A model generated the notes under the pieces. It did not search any database. It was given only the letters and a program-made list of their open reading frames with translations, and was not told the DNA's origin. 6,368 nucleotides of DNA. It comes from Eubacterium sp. (GTDB taxonomy: Bacteria; Bacillota; Clostridia; Lachnospirales; Lachnospiraceae). A program made the position numbers and the translations under genes. The stretch spans positions 1-6,368 of the forward strand of contig JAJGAH010000158.1 of assembly GCA_020844525.1 (NCBI GenBank), given 5' to 3'. Below, in pieces: positions 1-6,368 of the stretch (the stretch's first letter is position 1; each line of letters starts with the position of its first letter).

Positions 1-1635
1 GACGATGATGTTGTCGCAGTCCTGCACAGAAGAAATACGCTGTGCGATGATAATTCTTGTGGTATCCGGTATCTCCTCGCGGAAAGCCTTCCGGATCAGC
101 GCATCTGTCTTTGTATCAACGGCAGAGGTAGAATCATCCAGAATAAGGATCTTCGGTTTTTTCAGCAGTGCCCGGGCAATACACAGCCTCTGTTTCTGGC
201 CTCCGGACACGTTAGTGCCTCCCTGTTCAATGTAGGTGTCATATTTTTGCGGGAACTGCTGGATAAACTCATCTGCCTGCGCAAGCTGACAGGCATGTTC
301 GATCTGTTCATCTGTGGCATTTTTGTCTCCCCAGCGCATATTGTCCTTGATGGTCCCGGAAAAAAGAACGTTTTTCTGAAGAACGACTGCTACCTGGTCA
401 CGAAGCGTTTCCAGATCATACTTCCGCACGTCTGTGCCACCGACACGGACGACACCCTCCGTTACATCATACAGTCTTGAAATCAGCTGGATCAGCGTGG
501 TCTTGGATGAACCTGTGCCTCCGATAATACCAAGCGAAGAACCGGATGGAATGGTCAGATTCACATCAGACAGCGCAAAACGCTTGCTTCTCTCCGAATA
601 TTTGAAGGACACATGATCAAAAACCACAGATCCGTCTGCGATCTTTTCAACTCCGTTCTCCGGAGAGGTCAGTGTACTCTGATACGTCAGCACCTCGGAA
701 ATACGCTGTGCGGATTCCTGTGCCATGATAATCAGAACAAACACCATAGAAAGCATCATCATGGCGATCAGGATCTGAATGCCATACGTAATCAGTGAAG
801 AAAGCTGTCCTGTACTTAATGAGGAGCCCCTTGTGCTGATGATGATTTTTGCTCCGAAATAGCTGATCAGTACCATCGTGACGCTGATACTCAGAAACAT
901 AGAAGGCGCATTCCATGCAAGAACCTTCTCTGCAAAGGTAAAATCCTTACAGACCTCACCGGACCTCTCATGAAAACGCTTTTTCTCGTAATCCTCTCTT
1001 ACGAAAGACTTCACGACGCGGATTCCGCCCACATCCTCCTGCACGGAATTGTTCAGCGCATCGTACTTCTTGAATATCCTGACAAAAACCGGATGGATAT
1101 ATGCGGCAATACCGAACAGGACCAGTCCCAGGAAGGGAAGCACGATCAGAAAAATAACGGCCATCCTCGCATTGATTGTAAAGGCCATTACAATGGAAAA
1201 CAGGATCATCAGCGGCGTACGCACGGCTGTTCGGATGATCATCTGGTACGCGTTCTGCACATTCGTCACATCCGTTGTCATACGGGTCACCAGTGAGGAG
1301 GTGGAAAATCTGTCCACATCTGCAAAGGAAAATGACTGGATATTGCCATACATGTCCTGACGAAGATTTTTCGCAAAACCGGAGGAACCCTCCGCCGCTT
1401 CAATGGCAGCTCTCCGTCCGCAGTACAAAGACGCCATGGCAAGCACAATCAGAATGGCACCGTCCTGAAATACAGGGGTCAAAGTCGCGCCCTTCATGTG
1501 GTCAATCAGGGAAGCCATCACCAGCGGAATGATACATTCCAGAATTACTTCGAATGTAACAAACAGTCCTGACAGCAGTGAGGGCTTTTTATATTCCCTC
1601 AGACTTTTCAACAGGGTCTTTATCACCTTTCTCAT
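1..1635 (-). CDS. ABC exporter half-transporter (TMD-NBD fusion), degenerate-site subunit; 3' end off window
   Basis: This is an inner-membrane multidrug-type ABC exporter subunit that pumps an unknown substrate using ATP. The 545 visible codons are open without a frameshift. About six membrane segments lie near residues 18-44, 56-80, 134-154, 158-180, 245-267 and 278-306. The ATPase domain follows: Walker A GGTGSSKTT (372-380), Q-loop Gln420, signature VSGGQ (476-480), Walker B ILILDD (496-501), D-loop SAVD, and Gln532 at the H-loop position. The catalytic Glu is Asp501 and the H-loop His is Gln. In known heterodimeric exporters (TM287/288, LmrCD, BmrCD) this pattern marks the degenerate-site subunit, so I infer a partner gene downstream, outside the window. 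About 30-40 C-terminal residues are missing. The gene lies 34 bases after marR, probably in the same operon. I chose ATG at 1635 because the protein then begins like relatives (MRKVIKTLL). GTG at 1626, with AGAGG nine bases upstream, is also possible, and an in-frame ATG at 1680 overlaps marR. The substrate cannot be told from the sequence. Confidence 0.93.
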   Translation of the reverse strand, partial: MRKVIKTLLKSLREYKKPSLLSGLFVTFEVILECIIPLVMASLIDHMKGATLTPVFQDGAILIVLAMASLYCGRRAAIEAAEGSSGFAKNLRQDMYGNIQSFSFADVDRFSTSSLVTRMTTDVTNVQNAYQMIIRTAVRTPLMILFSIVMAFTINARMAVIFLIVLPFLGLVLFGIAAYIHPVFVRIFKKYDALNNSVQEDVGGIRVVKSFVREDYEKKRFHERSGEVCKDFTFAEKVLAWNAPSMFLSISVTMVLISYFGAKIIISTRGSSLSTGQLSSLITYGIQILIAMMMLSMVFVLIIMAQESAQRISEVLTYQSTLTSPENGVEKIADGSVVFDHVSFKYSERSKRFALSDVNLTIPSGSSLGIIGGTGSSKTTLIQLISRLYDVTEGVVRVGGTDVRKYDLETLRDQVAVVLQKNVLFSGTIKDNMRWGDKNATDEQIEHACQLAQADEFIQQFPQKYDTYIEQGGTNVSGGQKQRLCIARALLKKPKILILDDSTSAVDTKTDALIRKAFREEIPDTTRIIIAQRISSVQDCDNIIV

Positions 1636-1656
1636 CCTCTCTTTCCAAAAATATAT

Positions 1657-1661
1657 CTCCT
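1657..1661 (-). promoter_or_regulatory. AGGAG ribosome-binding-like site ahead of the ABC gene, oddly placed
   Basis: AGGAG is the best ribosome binding match between marR and the ABC gene, but it ends 21 bases before the preferred ATG at 1635. It is well spaced (8 bases) only for a TTG at 1648-1646, which opens an out-of-frame 19-codon frame ending at 1589. A weaker AGAGG at 1640-1636 suits the GTG at 1626. Which of these drives translation of the exporter is not settled by the sequence. Confidence 0.4.
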
Positions 1662-1669
1662 GCGATTTC

Positions 1670-2263
1670 CTAATGATCATCTCTGCAGCAGTATTCGTCC
1701 CAGTCCTGAATATTCTGGTACATCTTCTGCAGAGCGTGCTCTGCGCTTCTGATCTCCTCGTCCGTCATTCCCCGGAAAAGCTGGGCATCCACCTCCAGAT
1801 GCTGCTGCAGTATATGCTGCTTGTGCCTGTATGCCTTATCTGTAAAGGATACAATCTTATTCCGGTGGTCCTTCGGATCAACAGTGACACGGACAAATCC
1901 ATTCTTGCGCATTCTGGATACCAGGCCGGCAACGGTCGGATGAGAAACCTCCAGCATGCGCTCCAGTTCCCGCTGGGAGATACTTCCCCCATGGTGTCCG
2001 ATCACACGGAGTGCCTGGGCCTGCGAAAAAGTAATGCCCCACTCCTTCATCCCTTCACCAGCTTTTGCCTTCAGCCGCAGATTGATCTTCATCAGAAGCG
2101 GAGGAATCCGTGATTCATTTCTGTGCCCCTCTGTCTCTGTACCCGCACTCTTCCCCGTCCTCTCCGGCTGCACCCATTCATCATCCTCATTCCCAGGTGT
2201 GGAATGTGCAGGCTGCCTCTGTTCTGCTTTGCCTTGTTCTGATGCTTTCCGTTCTGTTTCCAA
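1670..2263 (-). CDS. MarR-family winged-helix transcriptional regulator with N-terminal extension
   Basis: This is a cytoplasmic DNA-binding regulator, by family a dimeric repressor usually released by small ligands. The 197 residues contain a MarR core from about residue 52 (RIPPLLMKINLRLK). The winged helix-turn-helix covers about 77-141, with a recognition helix around SHPTVAGLVSRMRKNG (107-122) and a wing with DPKDHRNKIVSFT (129-141). C-terminal helices for dimerisation follow. The start is TTG at 2263: AAGGA sits 8 bases upstream, the frame has a TGA further upstream, and no in-frame ATG or GTG lies between. A GTG at codon 31 with a weak GAGG upstream is a less likely alternative. The first 50 or so residues are charged, low in complexity and absent from typical MarR proteins of about 145 residues. 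The only cysteines are a CC pair at 192-193. The gene precedes an ABC exporter and follows a palindromic operator, so it most likely represses its own operon. Confidence 0.93.
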   Translation of the reverse strand: METERKASEQGKAEQRQPAHSTPGNEDDEWVQPERTGKSAGTETEGHRNESRIPPLLMKINLRLKAKAGEGMKEWGITFSQAQALRVIGHHGGSISQRELERMLEVSHPTVAGLVSRMRKNGFVRVTVDPKDHRNKIVSFTDKAYRHKQHILQQHLEVDAQLFRGMTDEEIRSAEHALQKMYQNIQDWDEYCCRDDH

Positions 2264-2271
2264 ACTGACCG

Positions 2272-2281
2272 TCCTTTCCTT
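2272..2281 (-). promoter_or_regulatory. Strong ribosome binding site that decides the TTG start of marR
   Basis: AAGGAAAGGA reads toward marR, with its proximal AAGGA (2276-2272) exactly 8 bases before the TTG codon at 2263-2261. This good match and spacing support the non-ATG start and therefore the long N-terminal extension. Confidence 0.7.
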
Positions 2282-2376
2282 ATATATACACAGGCTGCCA
2301 TCTCCACCTGCGAATCAGCTATGCATCATTGCTCAAGCCATATTTGTTTTCGCTGTTGTTTTGGCGCAAACGCAAA

Positions 2377-2390
2377 TGTAGCGTGCTACA
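2377..2390. promoter_or_regulatory. Operator dyad 2, TGTAGCGTGCTACA, promoter-proximal leader
   Basis: The 14-bp site has perfect 6-bp arms, TGTAGC and GCTACA, around a 2-bp centre. This size and shape fit a MarR dimer site. It is the exact reverse complement of the dyad at 2398-2411 and lies about 15-28 bases downstream of the inferred transcription start of the marR operon. Confidence 0.75.
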
Positions 2391-2397
2391 TTTTATC

Positions 2398-2411
2398 TGT
2401 AGCACGCTACA
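2398..2411. promoter_or_regulatory. Operator dyad 1, TGTAGCACGCTACA, overlapping the marR promoter
   Basis: The second 14-bp near-palindrome shares its first base with the last base of the -10 box (2411) and runs across the expected transcription start. A bound MarR dimer here would block RNA polymerase. Its centre is 21 bp, about two helical turns, from the centre of the other dyad, so both dimers would sit on the same face of the DNA. Confidence 0.78.
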
Positions 2412-2439
2412 TTTTAATCACTGAAAGCAGATTTGTAAA
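2411..2439 (-). promoter_or_regulatory. Sigma-A type promoter of the marR-ABC exporter operon
   Basis: The -35 box is TTTACA (2439-2434) and the -10 box is TAAAAT (2416-2411). The spacer is 17 bases and each hexamer differs from consensus at one position. The start of transcription is expected near 2404. The operator dyad at 2398-2411 covers the end of the -10 and the start site, which supports control by repression. Confidence 0.72.
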
Positions 2440-2485
2440 GACCTGTTTTTGCATATGAGTTGCCATTTTTTGCATCTTGAAAAGC

Positions 2486-4720
2486 TCAGGCTTTAACCTT
2501 CACACCCCTGCTGTCACGCTTCATAAGCCGGATTTTATTCAGTGAAATCTTCTGGTCCCTGTACTCCACATCGAATTCATGGCGGCTGGTAACGAGATAT
2601 CCCTGTTCAACCGCATCTCCATCCCCAAGCTTCATGGCACGCACGCCCACCGCCGTCTTTTTCTTCTCCGGAATCTCTGAGAGGGAAATTCTTAGAAAAT
2701 AGCCATCTCTGCTCTGCAGCACGAGGAAATCTCCGCCATCTGCATAACCGATGAAGACGACATTGTCTTCGTCAGTCAGCTTCGTTGCCGCAATGGAACG
2801 CCTGCTGACATCAAATTCCTTTCCGTCCGTGACCTTCGCCATACCGCTTTTCGTGACAAAAATCAGCCTGTGACTGGCAACAGCCGTCATCGGAGCGGCA
2901 AAAATAACCTGCTCACTTTCGGAAGAGTAGTTACAGAGATTATCAATCGGTGTGCCCTTGTCCCGGAACTTTGTGAACGGAAGATCTCTGACCTTAATCG
3001 TATGCATGACACCCTGATCGGTGAAAATGCAGACCTTGTCCGTATTCATACAGTTGAACAGCCAGCGGCTCTCCGCATCCGCCGCCTCCTTGTTGCGCTC
3101 ATAGACCGGTACGTCAATCGTCCTAGCATAACCGAACCGGTCCATCAGGAACACCAGCTCTGTCTCCTCTTCCTGGGGCTCCTCCAGTACAACAGCCTCG
3201 GCATTGGTCAGGAAGGTTCTTCTGGGACGGGCATACTCCCTCCTGATTGATGCCAGGTCATCCAGGATCACATCCGCCATCGTATCATAATCATTCAGGA
3301 TCTTTTCATACCGGTCGATCTTCGCAAGGGTGTCCTGATTCTCCTTATACAGGGCTTCCAGCTCCAGGCCGATCAGCTTTGCCAGGCGCATGTCCAGAAT
3401 CGCCTGGGCCTGGCGCTGGGTGAAGCAGAGCTGTTTTGCCTGCTTTTCACTGCCCTTGTGACGGAACCGGATGCCCTCTGTGACGCCCATTGTCAGGCAG
3501 TCCTTTGCCATCTTCTGGTTCTTGCTGCCCCGCAGGATCTCAATAATCAGGTCGATGACGTCCACCGCCTTGATGAGGCCTTCCTGGATCTCCTTCTTCT
3601 CCACTTCCTTTGCGAGAAGCTTCTGATATTTGCGGGTGGTGATGTCAAACTGAAAGTCCACAAAGTGGTCCAGGATCTTCTTCAGACTCATGGTCTCCGG
3701 TCTGCCGTCGGCAACCGCAAGCATGTTTACACCGAAGGTATCCTCGATCCGGGTCTTCTTGTACAGCAGGTTCTTCAGCCGTTCCACATCGGCGCCCTTG
3801 CGCAGCTCCAGAACAATGCGGATACCGTCCTTGGAGGACTGGTTGGAAATATCCGAGATCTCCGGCGCCTGCCTGCTTTCCACCAGGTCAGCCACATCCA
3901 TCAGGAACTTGCCGATGTTCGCGCCGATCATCGTGTAGGGAATCTCGGTCACCACCAGCAGCTGCTTTCCGTTTTTTCCCTTCTCCACCTCAACCTTGCC
4001 GCGGATTCTGATTTTTCCTGTTCCGGTCTCATAGATTTCCGCCAGGTCGCTCTGGTTGACGACGATGCCTCCCGTCGGGAAATCCGGTCCCTTTATGTAC
4101 TTCATCAGCTGTGCCGTGGTAAGCTGATTGTTGCGGATGTATGCCATGGCGGCATCAATCACCTCGCCGAGGTTGTGCGGCGGGATGCTGGTAGCCATGC
4201 CAACTGCAATGCCATCGGACCCGTTTACCAGAATATTCGGGATCCGTACCGGCAGGACCTCCGGCTCCTTCTCAGTCTCGTCGAAGTTCGGCACAAAATT
4301 GACCACATCCTTGTCCAGGTCCTTCAGATACACCTCCTGGGCGATCTTTGTCAGACGGGCCTCGGTATATCGCATTGCCGCGGCGCCGTCACCCTCAATG
4401 GACCCGAAGTTGCCATGACCGTCAACCAGGATCTGTCCCTTCTTGAAATCTTGGGCCATGACAACCAGCGCCTCATAGATCGAGCTGTCACCGTGAGGAT
4501 GATACTTACCCATCGTATCGCCGACGATACGCGCCGACTTACGATATGCCCGGTCATAGTAGGTACCCAGCTCCATCATGTCATAGAGCACGCGCCGCTG
4601 TACAGGCTTGAGTCCGTCCCGCACATCCGGCAGCGCCCTGGCGACAATGACACTCATGGCATAATCAATATATGATTTCTGCATCAGTTCAGAATATTCG
4701 GTTCTGATAATCTCTTCCAT
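2486..4720 (-). CDS. parC: DNA topoisomerase IV subunit A (ParC-like type IIA topoisomerase subunit)
   Basis: This is the DNA cleavage and rejoining subunit of a type IIA topoisomerase, which works with the ParE-like subunit to unlink and relax DNA. The 744 residues include the winged-helix region with [11 protein letters not shown] (73-83). The catalytic Tyr118 is preceded by Arg117, and the tower and coiled-coil region (QAQAILDM at 437-444) follows. The C-terminal beta-pinwheel domain starts near 515. I count about five blades and find no GyrA box (QRRGGKG), which gyrase needs for DNA wrapping, so ParC fits better than GyrA. Ser79 and Glu83 at the quinolone positions are the usual sensitive-type residues. 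Extra residues, roughly 412-430, precede QAQAILDM; I believe this is typical of clostridial relatives. ATG at 4720 has AGAAGGA 10 bases upstream and lies 20 bases after the parE-like stop, so the two share an operon. The main uncertainty is ParC against an atypical GyrA. Confidence 0.9.
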   Translation of the reverse strand: MEEIIRTEYSELMQKSYIDYAMSVIVARALPDVRDGLKPVQRRVLYDMMELGTYYDRAYRKSARIVGDTMGKYHPHGDSSIYEALVVMAQDFKKGQILVDGHGNFGSIEGDGAAAMRYTEARLTKIAQEVYLKDLDKDVVNFVPNFDETEKEPEVLPVRIPNILVNGSDGIAVGMATSIPPHNLGEVIDAAMAYIRNNQLTTAQLMKYIKGPDFPTGGIVVNQSDLAEIYETGTGKIRIRGKVEVEKGKNGKQLLVVTEIPYTMIGANIGKFLMDVADLVESRQAPEISDISNQSSKDGIRIVLELRKGADVERLKNLLYKKTRIEDTFGVNMLAVADGRPETMSLKKILDHFVDFQFDITTRKYQKLLAKEVEKKEIQEGLIKAVDVIDLIIEILRGSKNQKMAKDCLTMGVTEGIRFRHKGSEKQAKQLCFTQRQAQAILDMRLAKLIGLELEALYKENQDTLAKIDRYEKILNDYDTMADVILDDLASIRREYARPRRTFLTNAEAVVLEEPQEEETELVFLMDRFGYARTIDVPVYERNKEAADAESRWLFNCMNTDKVCIFTDQGVMHTIKVRDLPFTKFRDKGTPIDNLCNYSSESEQVIFAAPMTAVASHRLIFVTKSGMAKVTDGKEFDVSRRSIAATKLTDEDNVVFIGYADGGDFLVLQSRDGYFLRISLSEIPEKKKTAVGVRAMKLGDGDAVEQGYLVTSRHEFDVEYRDQKISLNKIRLMKRDSRGVKVKA

Positions 4721-4730
4721 TTACCTGCTG

Positions 4731-4737
4731 TCCTTCT
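4731..4737 (-). promoter_or_regulatory. Ribosome binding site of the parC-like gene
   Basis: AGAAGGA lies 10 bases before the ATG at 4720, inside the 20-base gap after the parE-like stop codon. It supports this start and indicates translation from a shared parE-parC message. Confidence 0.65.
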
Positions 4738-4740
4738 CTC

Positions 4741-6368
4741 TTATACATCCAGCTCCGCATCTGTCGCATGCTCGTAAATAAAGGTCTTTCTGGGCAGAAC
4801 ATTGGTACCCATCAGAATCTCCGTCGTCTCGGAGGCCATGCGGGCATCCTCAATCTCCACCCTCCGCATTCTCCGTGTGTCCGGGTTCAGCGTAGTGTCC
4901 CACAGCTGCTGGGGATCCATTTCACCAAGTCCTTTGTACCTCTGCAGGGTGAATTTCTCTCCTGCATGCTTCTTTCTGTATTTTTCCAGTGCCTTGTCAT
5001 CATACAGATACTCACCCTCTCCCTTTGCAGGAATGGTCTTGTACAGCGGCGGCATGGCGATATAGACATGTCCCTGATAAATCAGCTCCGGCATAAACCG
5101 GTAGAAGAGCGTCAGCAGCAGCGTAGAAATGTGCGCGCCATCCACATCAGCATCCGCCATGATGATGATCTTGTCGTAGCGAAGCTTTGTGATATCGAAG
5201 TCATTGCCATAGCCCTCGGAAAAACCGCAGCCGAAGGCGTTGATCATACCCTTGATCTCCGCATTGGCAAGCACCTTGTCCATCGTGGCCTTCTCTACAT
5301 TCAGGATCTTGCCGCGGATCGGGAAAATTGCCTGATAATTCCGGTTTCTCGCCATCTTGGCAGAACCACCGGCCGAATCTCCCTCGACGATAAAGATCTC
5401 GCACTTCGATGCGTCCCTGCTCTCACAGTTCGCCAGCTTTCCATTGGCATCAAAGGAGTACTTCTGCTTTGTCAGCATGTTGGTCTTGGCCTTCTCCTCG
5501 GTGCGGCGGATCTTCGCCGAGCGCTCCGCGCACTCCAGGATGGTTTTCAGAACCGGAAGGTTGCGGTCGAAATACCGTACCACTTCCTCACCGGTAACCT
5601 TGCTGACGGCCTTCGCCGCGTCCGGATTGTCCAGCTTCGTCTTGGTCTGTCCCTCAAATCTCGGGTCCGGATGCTTGATGGACACCACTGCAGTCATCCC
5701 GTTCCGGATGTCCGCGCCTGTGAAATTCGCATCCTTGTCCTTCAGGATGCCAAGCTCTCTGGCATAGCTGTTCATGGTCAGGGTGAACTGCGTCTTGAAC
5801 CCGGTGATGTGGGTCCCGCCCTCCGAATTGAAGATGTTGTTGCAGAAGCCAAGCACATTCTCCTGAAAGGCACGAATATACTGGAAGGCGACCTCCACCT
5901 GAATACCGTCCGCCTCTCCCTTGAAGTAGACCGGCTCGTGCAGCGTCTCCTCGCTCTTATTCATCTCCCTGACAAAACCTATGATGCCCTCGGGCTCGGA
6001 GAAGGTGATCTTTTCATCCCTGCCGTCCCGCTTATCCTCAAAGAGAATGACAAGCGCCGGGTTCAGATAGGCCGTTTCGTGCAGACGGCTCTTCAGATCA
6101 TCCGCAGAAAATCTCGTTTTTTCAAAGATCTCACCATCCGGAAGAAAATTGATTCTGGTTCCGGTCTCCTTTGTCTTGCCGAGCTTTGGCAGAAGTCCAT
6201 TCTTGTCCAGTTCCAGATCAGGCTTCCCCTGTCTGTACCGGTCATGCCATATGTACCCGTCACGGCTGATCTGCACATCCATATAGAGAGAAAGGGCATT
6301 GACGACAGAGGATCCTACGCCGTGCAGACCGCCCGAAGTCTTGTAGACCTCATCGTCGAACTTACCGC
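4741..6368 (-). CDS. parE: DNA topoisomerase IV subunit B (ParE-like ATPase subunit), 5' end off window
   Basis: This is the ATP-driven subunit that pairs with the ParC-like protein to pass one DNA duplex through another. The reading frame stays open to the right edge, so the true start lies outside; the internal ATG at 6282 is not the start. The 541 visible residues begin inside the GHKL ATPase domain with KTSGGLHGVGSSVVNALS (6342-6289). The transducer domain follows, with the QTK loop (5649-5641). The TOPRIM domain has EGDSAGGS (from 5385), the metal-binding DADVDG (5154-5137) and RYKGLGEMDPQQLW. About 100 N-terminal residues should be missing, giving a full length near 640, normal for ParE or Gram-positive GyrB. 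The KTSGGLHGVGSS form and the partner lacking a GyrA box favour ParE over GyrB. The stop is TAA at 4743-4741, 20 bases before the partner's start. Confidence 0.9.
   Translation of the reverse strand, partial: GKFDDEVYKTSGGLHGVGSSVVNALSLYMDVQISRDGYIWHDRYRQGKPDLELDKNGLLPKLGKTKETGTRINFLPDGEIFEKTRFSADDLKSRLHETAYLNPALVILFEDKRDGRDEKITFSEPEGIIGFVREMNKSEETLHEPVYFKGEADGIQVEVAFQYIRAFQENVLGFCNNIFNSEGGTHITGFKTQFTLTMNSYARELGILKDKDANFTGADIRNGMTAVVSIKHPDPRFEGQTKTKLDNPDAAKAVSKVTGEEVVRYFDRNLPVLKTILECAERSAKIRRTEEKAKTNMLTKQKYSFDANGKLANCESRDASKCEIFIVEGDSAGGSAKMARNRNYQAIFPIRGKILNVEKATMDKVLANAEIKGMINAFGCGFSEGYGNDFDITKLRYDKIIIMADADVDGAHISTLLLTLFYRFMPELIYQGHVYIAMPPLYKTIPAKGEGEYLYDDKALEKYRKKHAGEKFTLQRYKGLGEMDPQQLWDTTLNPDTRRMRRVEIEDARMASETTEILMGTNVLPRKTFIYEHATDAELDV

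Larger units (their letters stand above)
2264..2404 (-). other. Untranslated leader of the marR operon (about 140 bases)
   Basis: If transcription starts about 7 bases past the -10 box, near 2404, the message has a leader of about 140 bases before the TTG start. It contains the promoter-proximal operator dyad, a TTTGCG direct repeat (2377-2366) and an imperfect hairpin between ATTTG (2378-2374) and CAAAT (2346-2342). I recognise no riboswitch, attenuator or U-tract. The leader could simply be long, or a second start could lie nearer the gene. Confidence 0.4.
2374..2414. repeat. 17-bp perfect inverted repeat with 7-base loop formed by the two operator dyads
   Basis: Arms 2374-2390 and 2398-2414 are exact reverse complements separated by TTTTATC. 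Because each arm is itself nearly palindromic, the block can also be read as a 21-bp tandem direct repeat of AAAATGTAGC followed by GCTACA. As RNA from the minus strand it could form a long stem, but only three U residues and then GCG follow it, so it does not look like an intrinsic terminator. Confidence 0.9.

Noticed and set aside
1496..2113. A 205-codon open frame on the plus strand across the marR and ABC junction.
   Set aside because: It overlaps two clear minus-strand genes, shows no recognisable domain and has no convincing ribosome binding site. It is a shadow frame.
2281..2288. The TATATATA run as a second -10 box for marR.
   Set aside because: Transcription would start within or after the ribosome binding site at 2281-2272, leaving no usable leader, and no good -35 box sits at the right distance.
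2092..2307. A minus-strand frame of 71 codons starting at GTG 2307, overlapping the marR start.
   Set aside because: Its start-site signal sits too close to the codon, the product is arginine-rich without similarity I recognise, and the marR frame carries a complete winged-helix domain.
2374..2414. The 17-bp inverted repeat as an intrinsic terminator for parC.
   Set aside because: It is followed by UUUGCG rather than a run of U, and its internal 14-bp dyads and overlap with a -10 box fit an operator better.
3458..4675. A 405-codon open frame on the plus strand, antisense to parC.
   Set aside because: It lies in the codon-aligned antisense register of a well-conserved topoisomerase gene that rarely uses TTA, CTA or TCA codons, which keeps that register free of stops. 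Its product resembles no family I know, and the minus-strand gene explains the sequence fully.
4741..6282. Treating ATG at 6282 as the real start of the B subunit.
   Set aside because: The same frame continues to the right edge and encodes the ATP-binding KTSGGLHGVGSS motif, so the gene is truncated by the window and starts outside it.

Overview
The window looks like a piece of a Bacillota chromosome, most likely a gut-type Clostridia such as a Lachnospiraceae relative. The evidence is the topoisomerase sequence style, the G-rich ribosome binding sites (AGAAGGA, AAGGAAAGGA), a TTG start, and a MarR plus heterodimer-type ABC exporter cassette. The family-level placement is an inference. All four recognisable genes lie on the minus strand, so transcription runs from the right edge to the left.

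Right part (6368 to 2486): the genes for the two subunits of a type IIA DNA topoisomerase. The B subunit (parE-like) is cut by the right edge. The A subunit (parC-like) is complete and begins 20 bases after it. The A subunit lacks a GyrA box and has a short C-terminal domain of about five blades, and the B subunit carries a KTSGGLHGVGSS motif. Both points favour topoisomerase IV, which unlinks daughter chromosomes, over gyrase.

Middle (2485 to 2264): a 222-base intergenic region with a good sigma-A type promoter (TTTACA, 17 bases, TAAAAT). Two 14-bp near-palindromes, spaced 21 bp centre to centre, start at the last base of the -10 box. They are very probably the operator of the MarR repressor encoded next.

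Left part (2263 to 1): a MarR-family regulator with an unusual charged N-terminal extension and a TTG start, then a multidrug-type ABC exporter half-transporter cut by the left edge. The exporter has a degenerate nucleotide-binding site (Asp in place of the catalytic Glu, Gln in place of the H-loop His). This predicts that a partner subunit with a canonical site lies just beyond the left edge. The likely logic is a self-regulating efflux operon: MarR sits on the twin operator until a ligand releases it, and the exporter is then made.

No RNA gene, mobile element, CRISPR array or clearly new system is visible. The most distinctive element is the twin operator and promoter.
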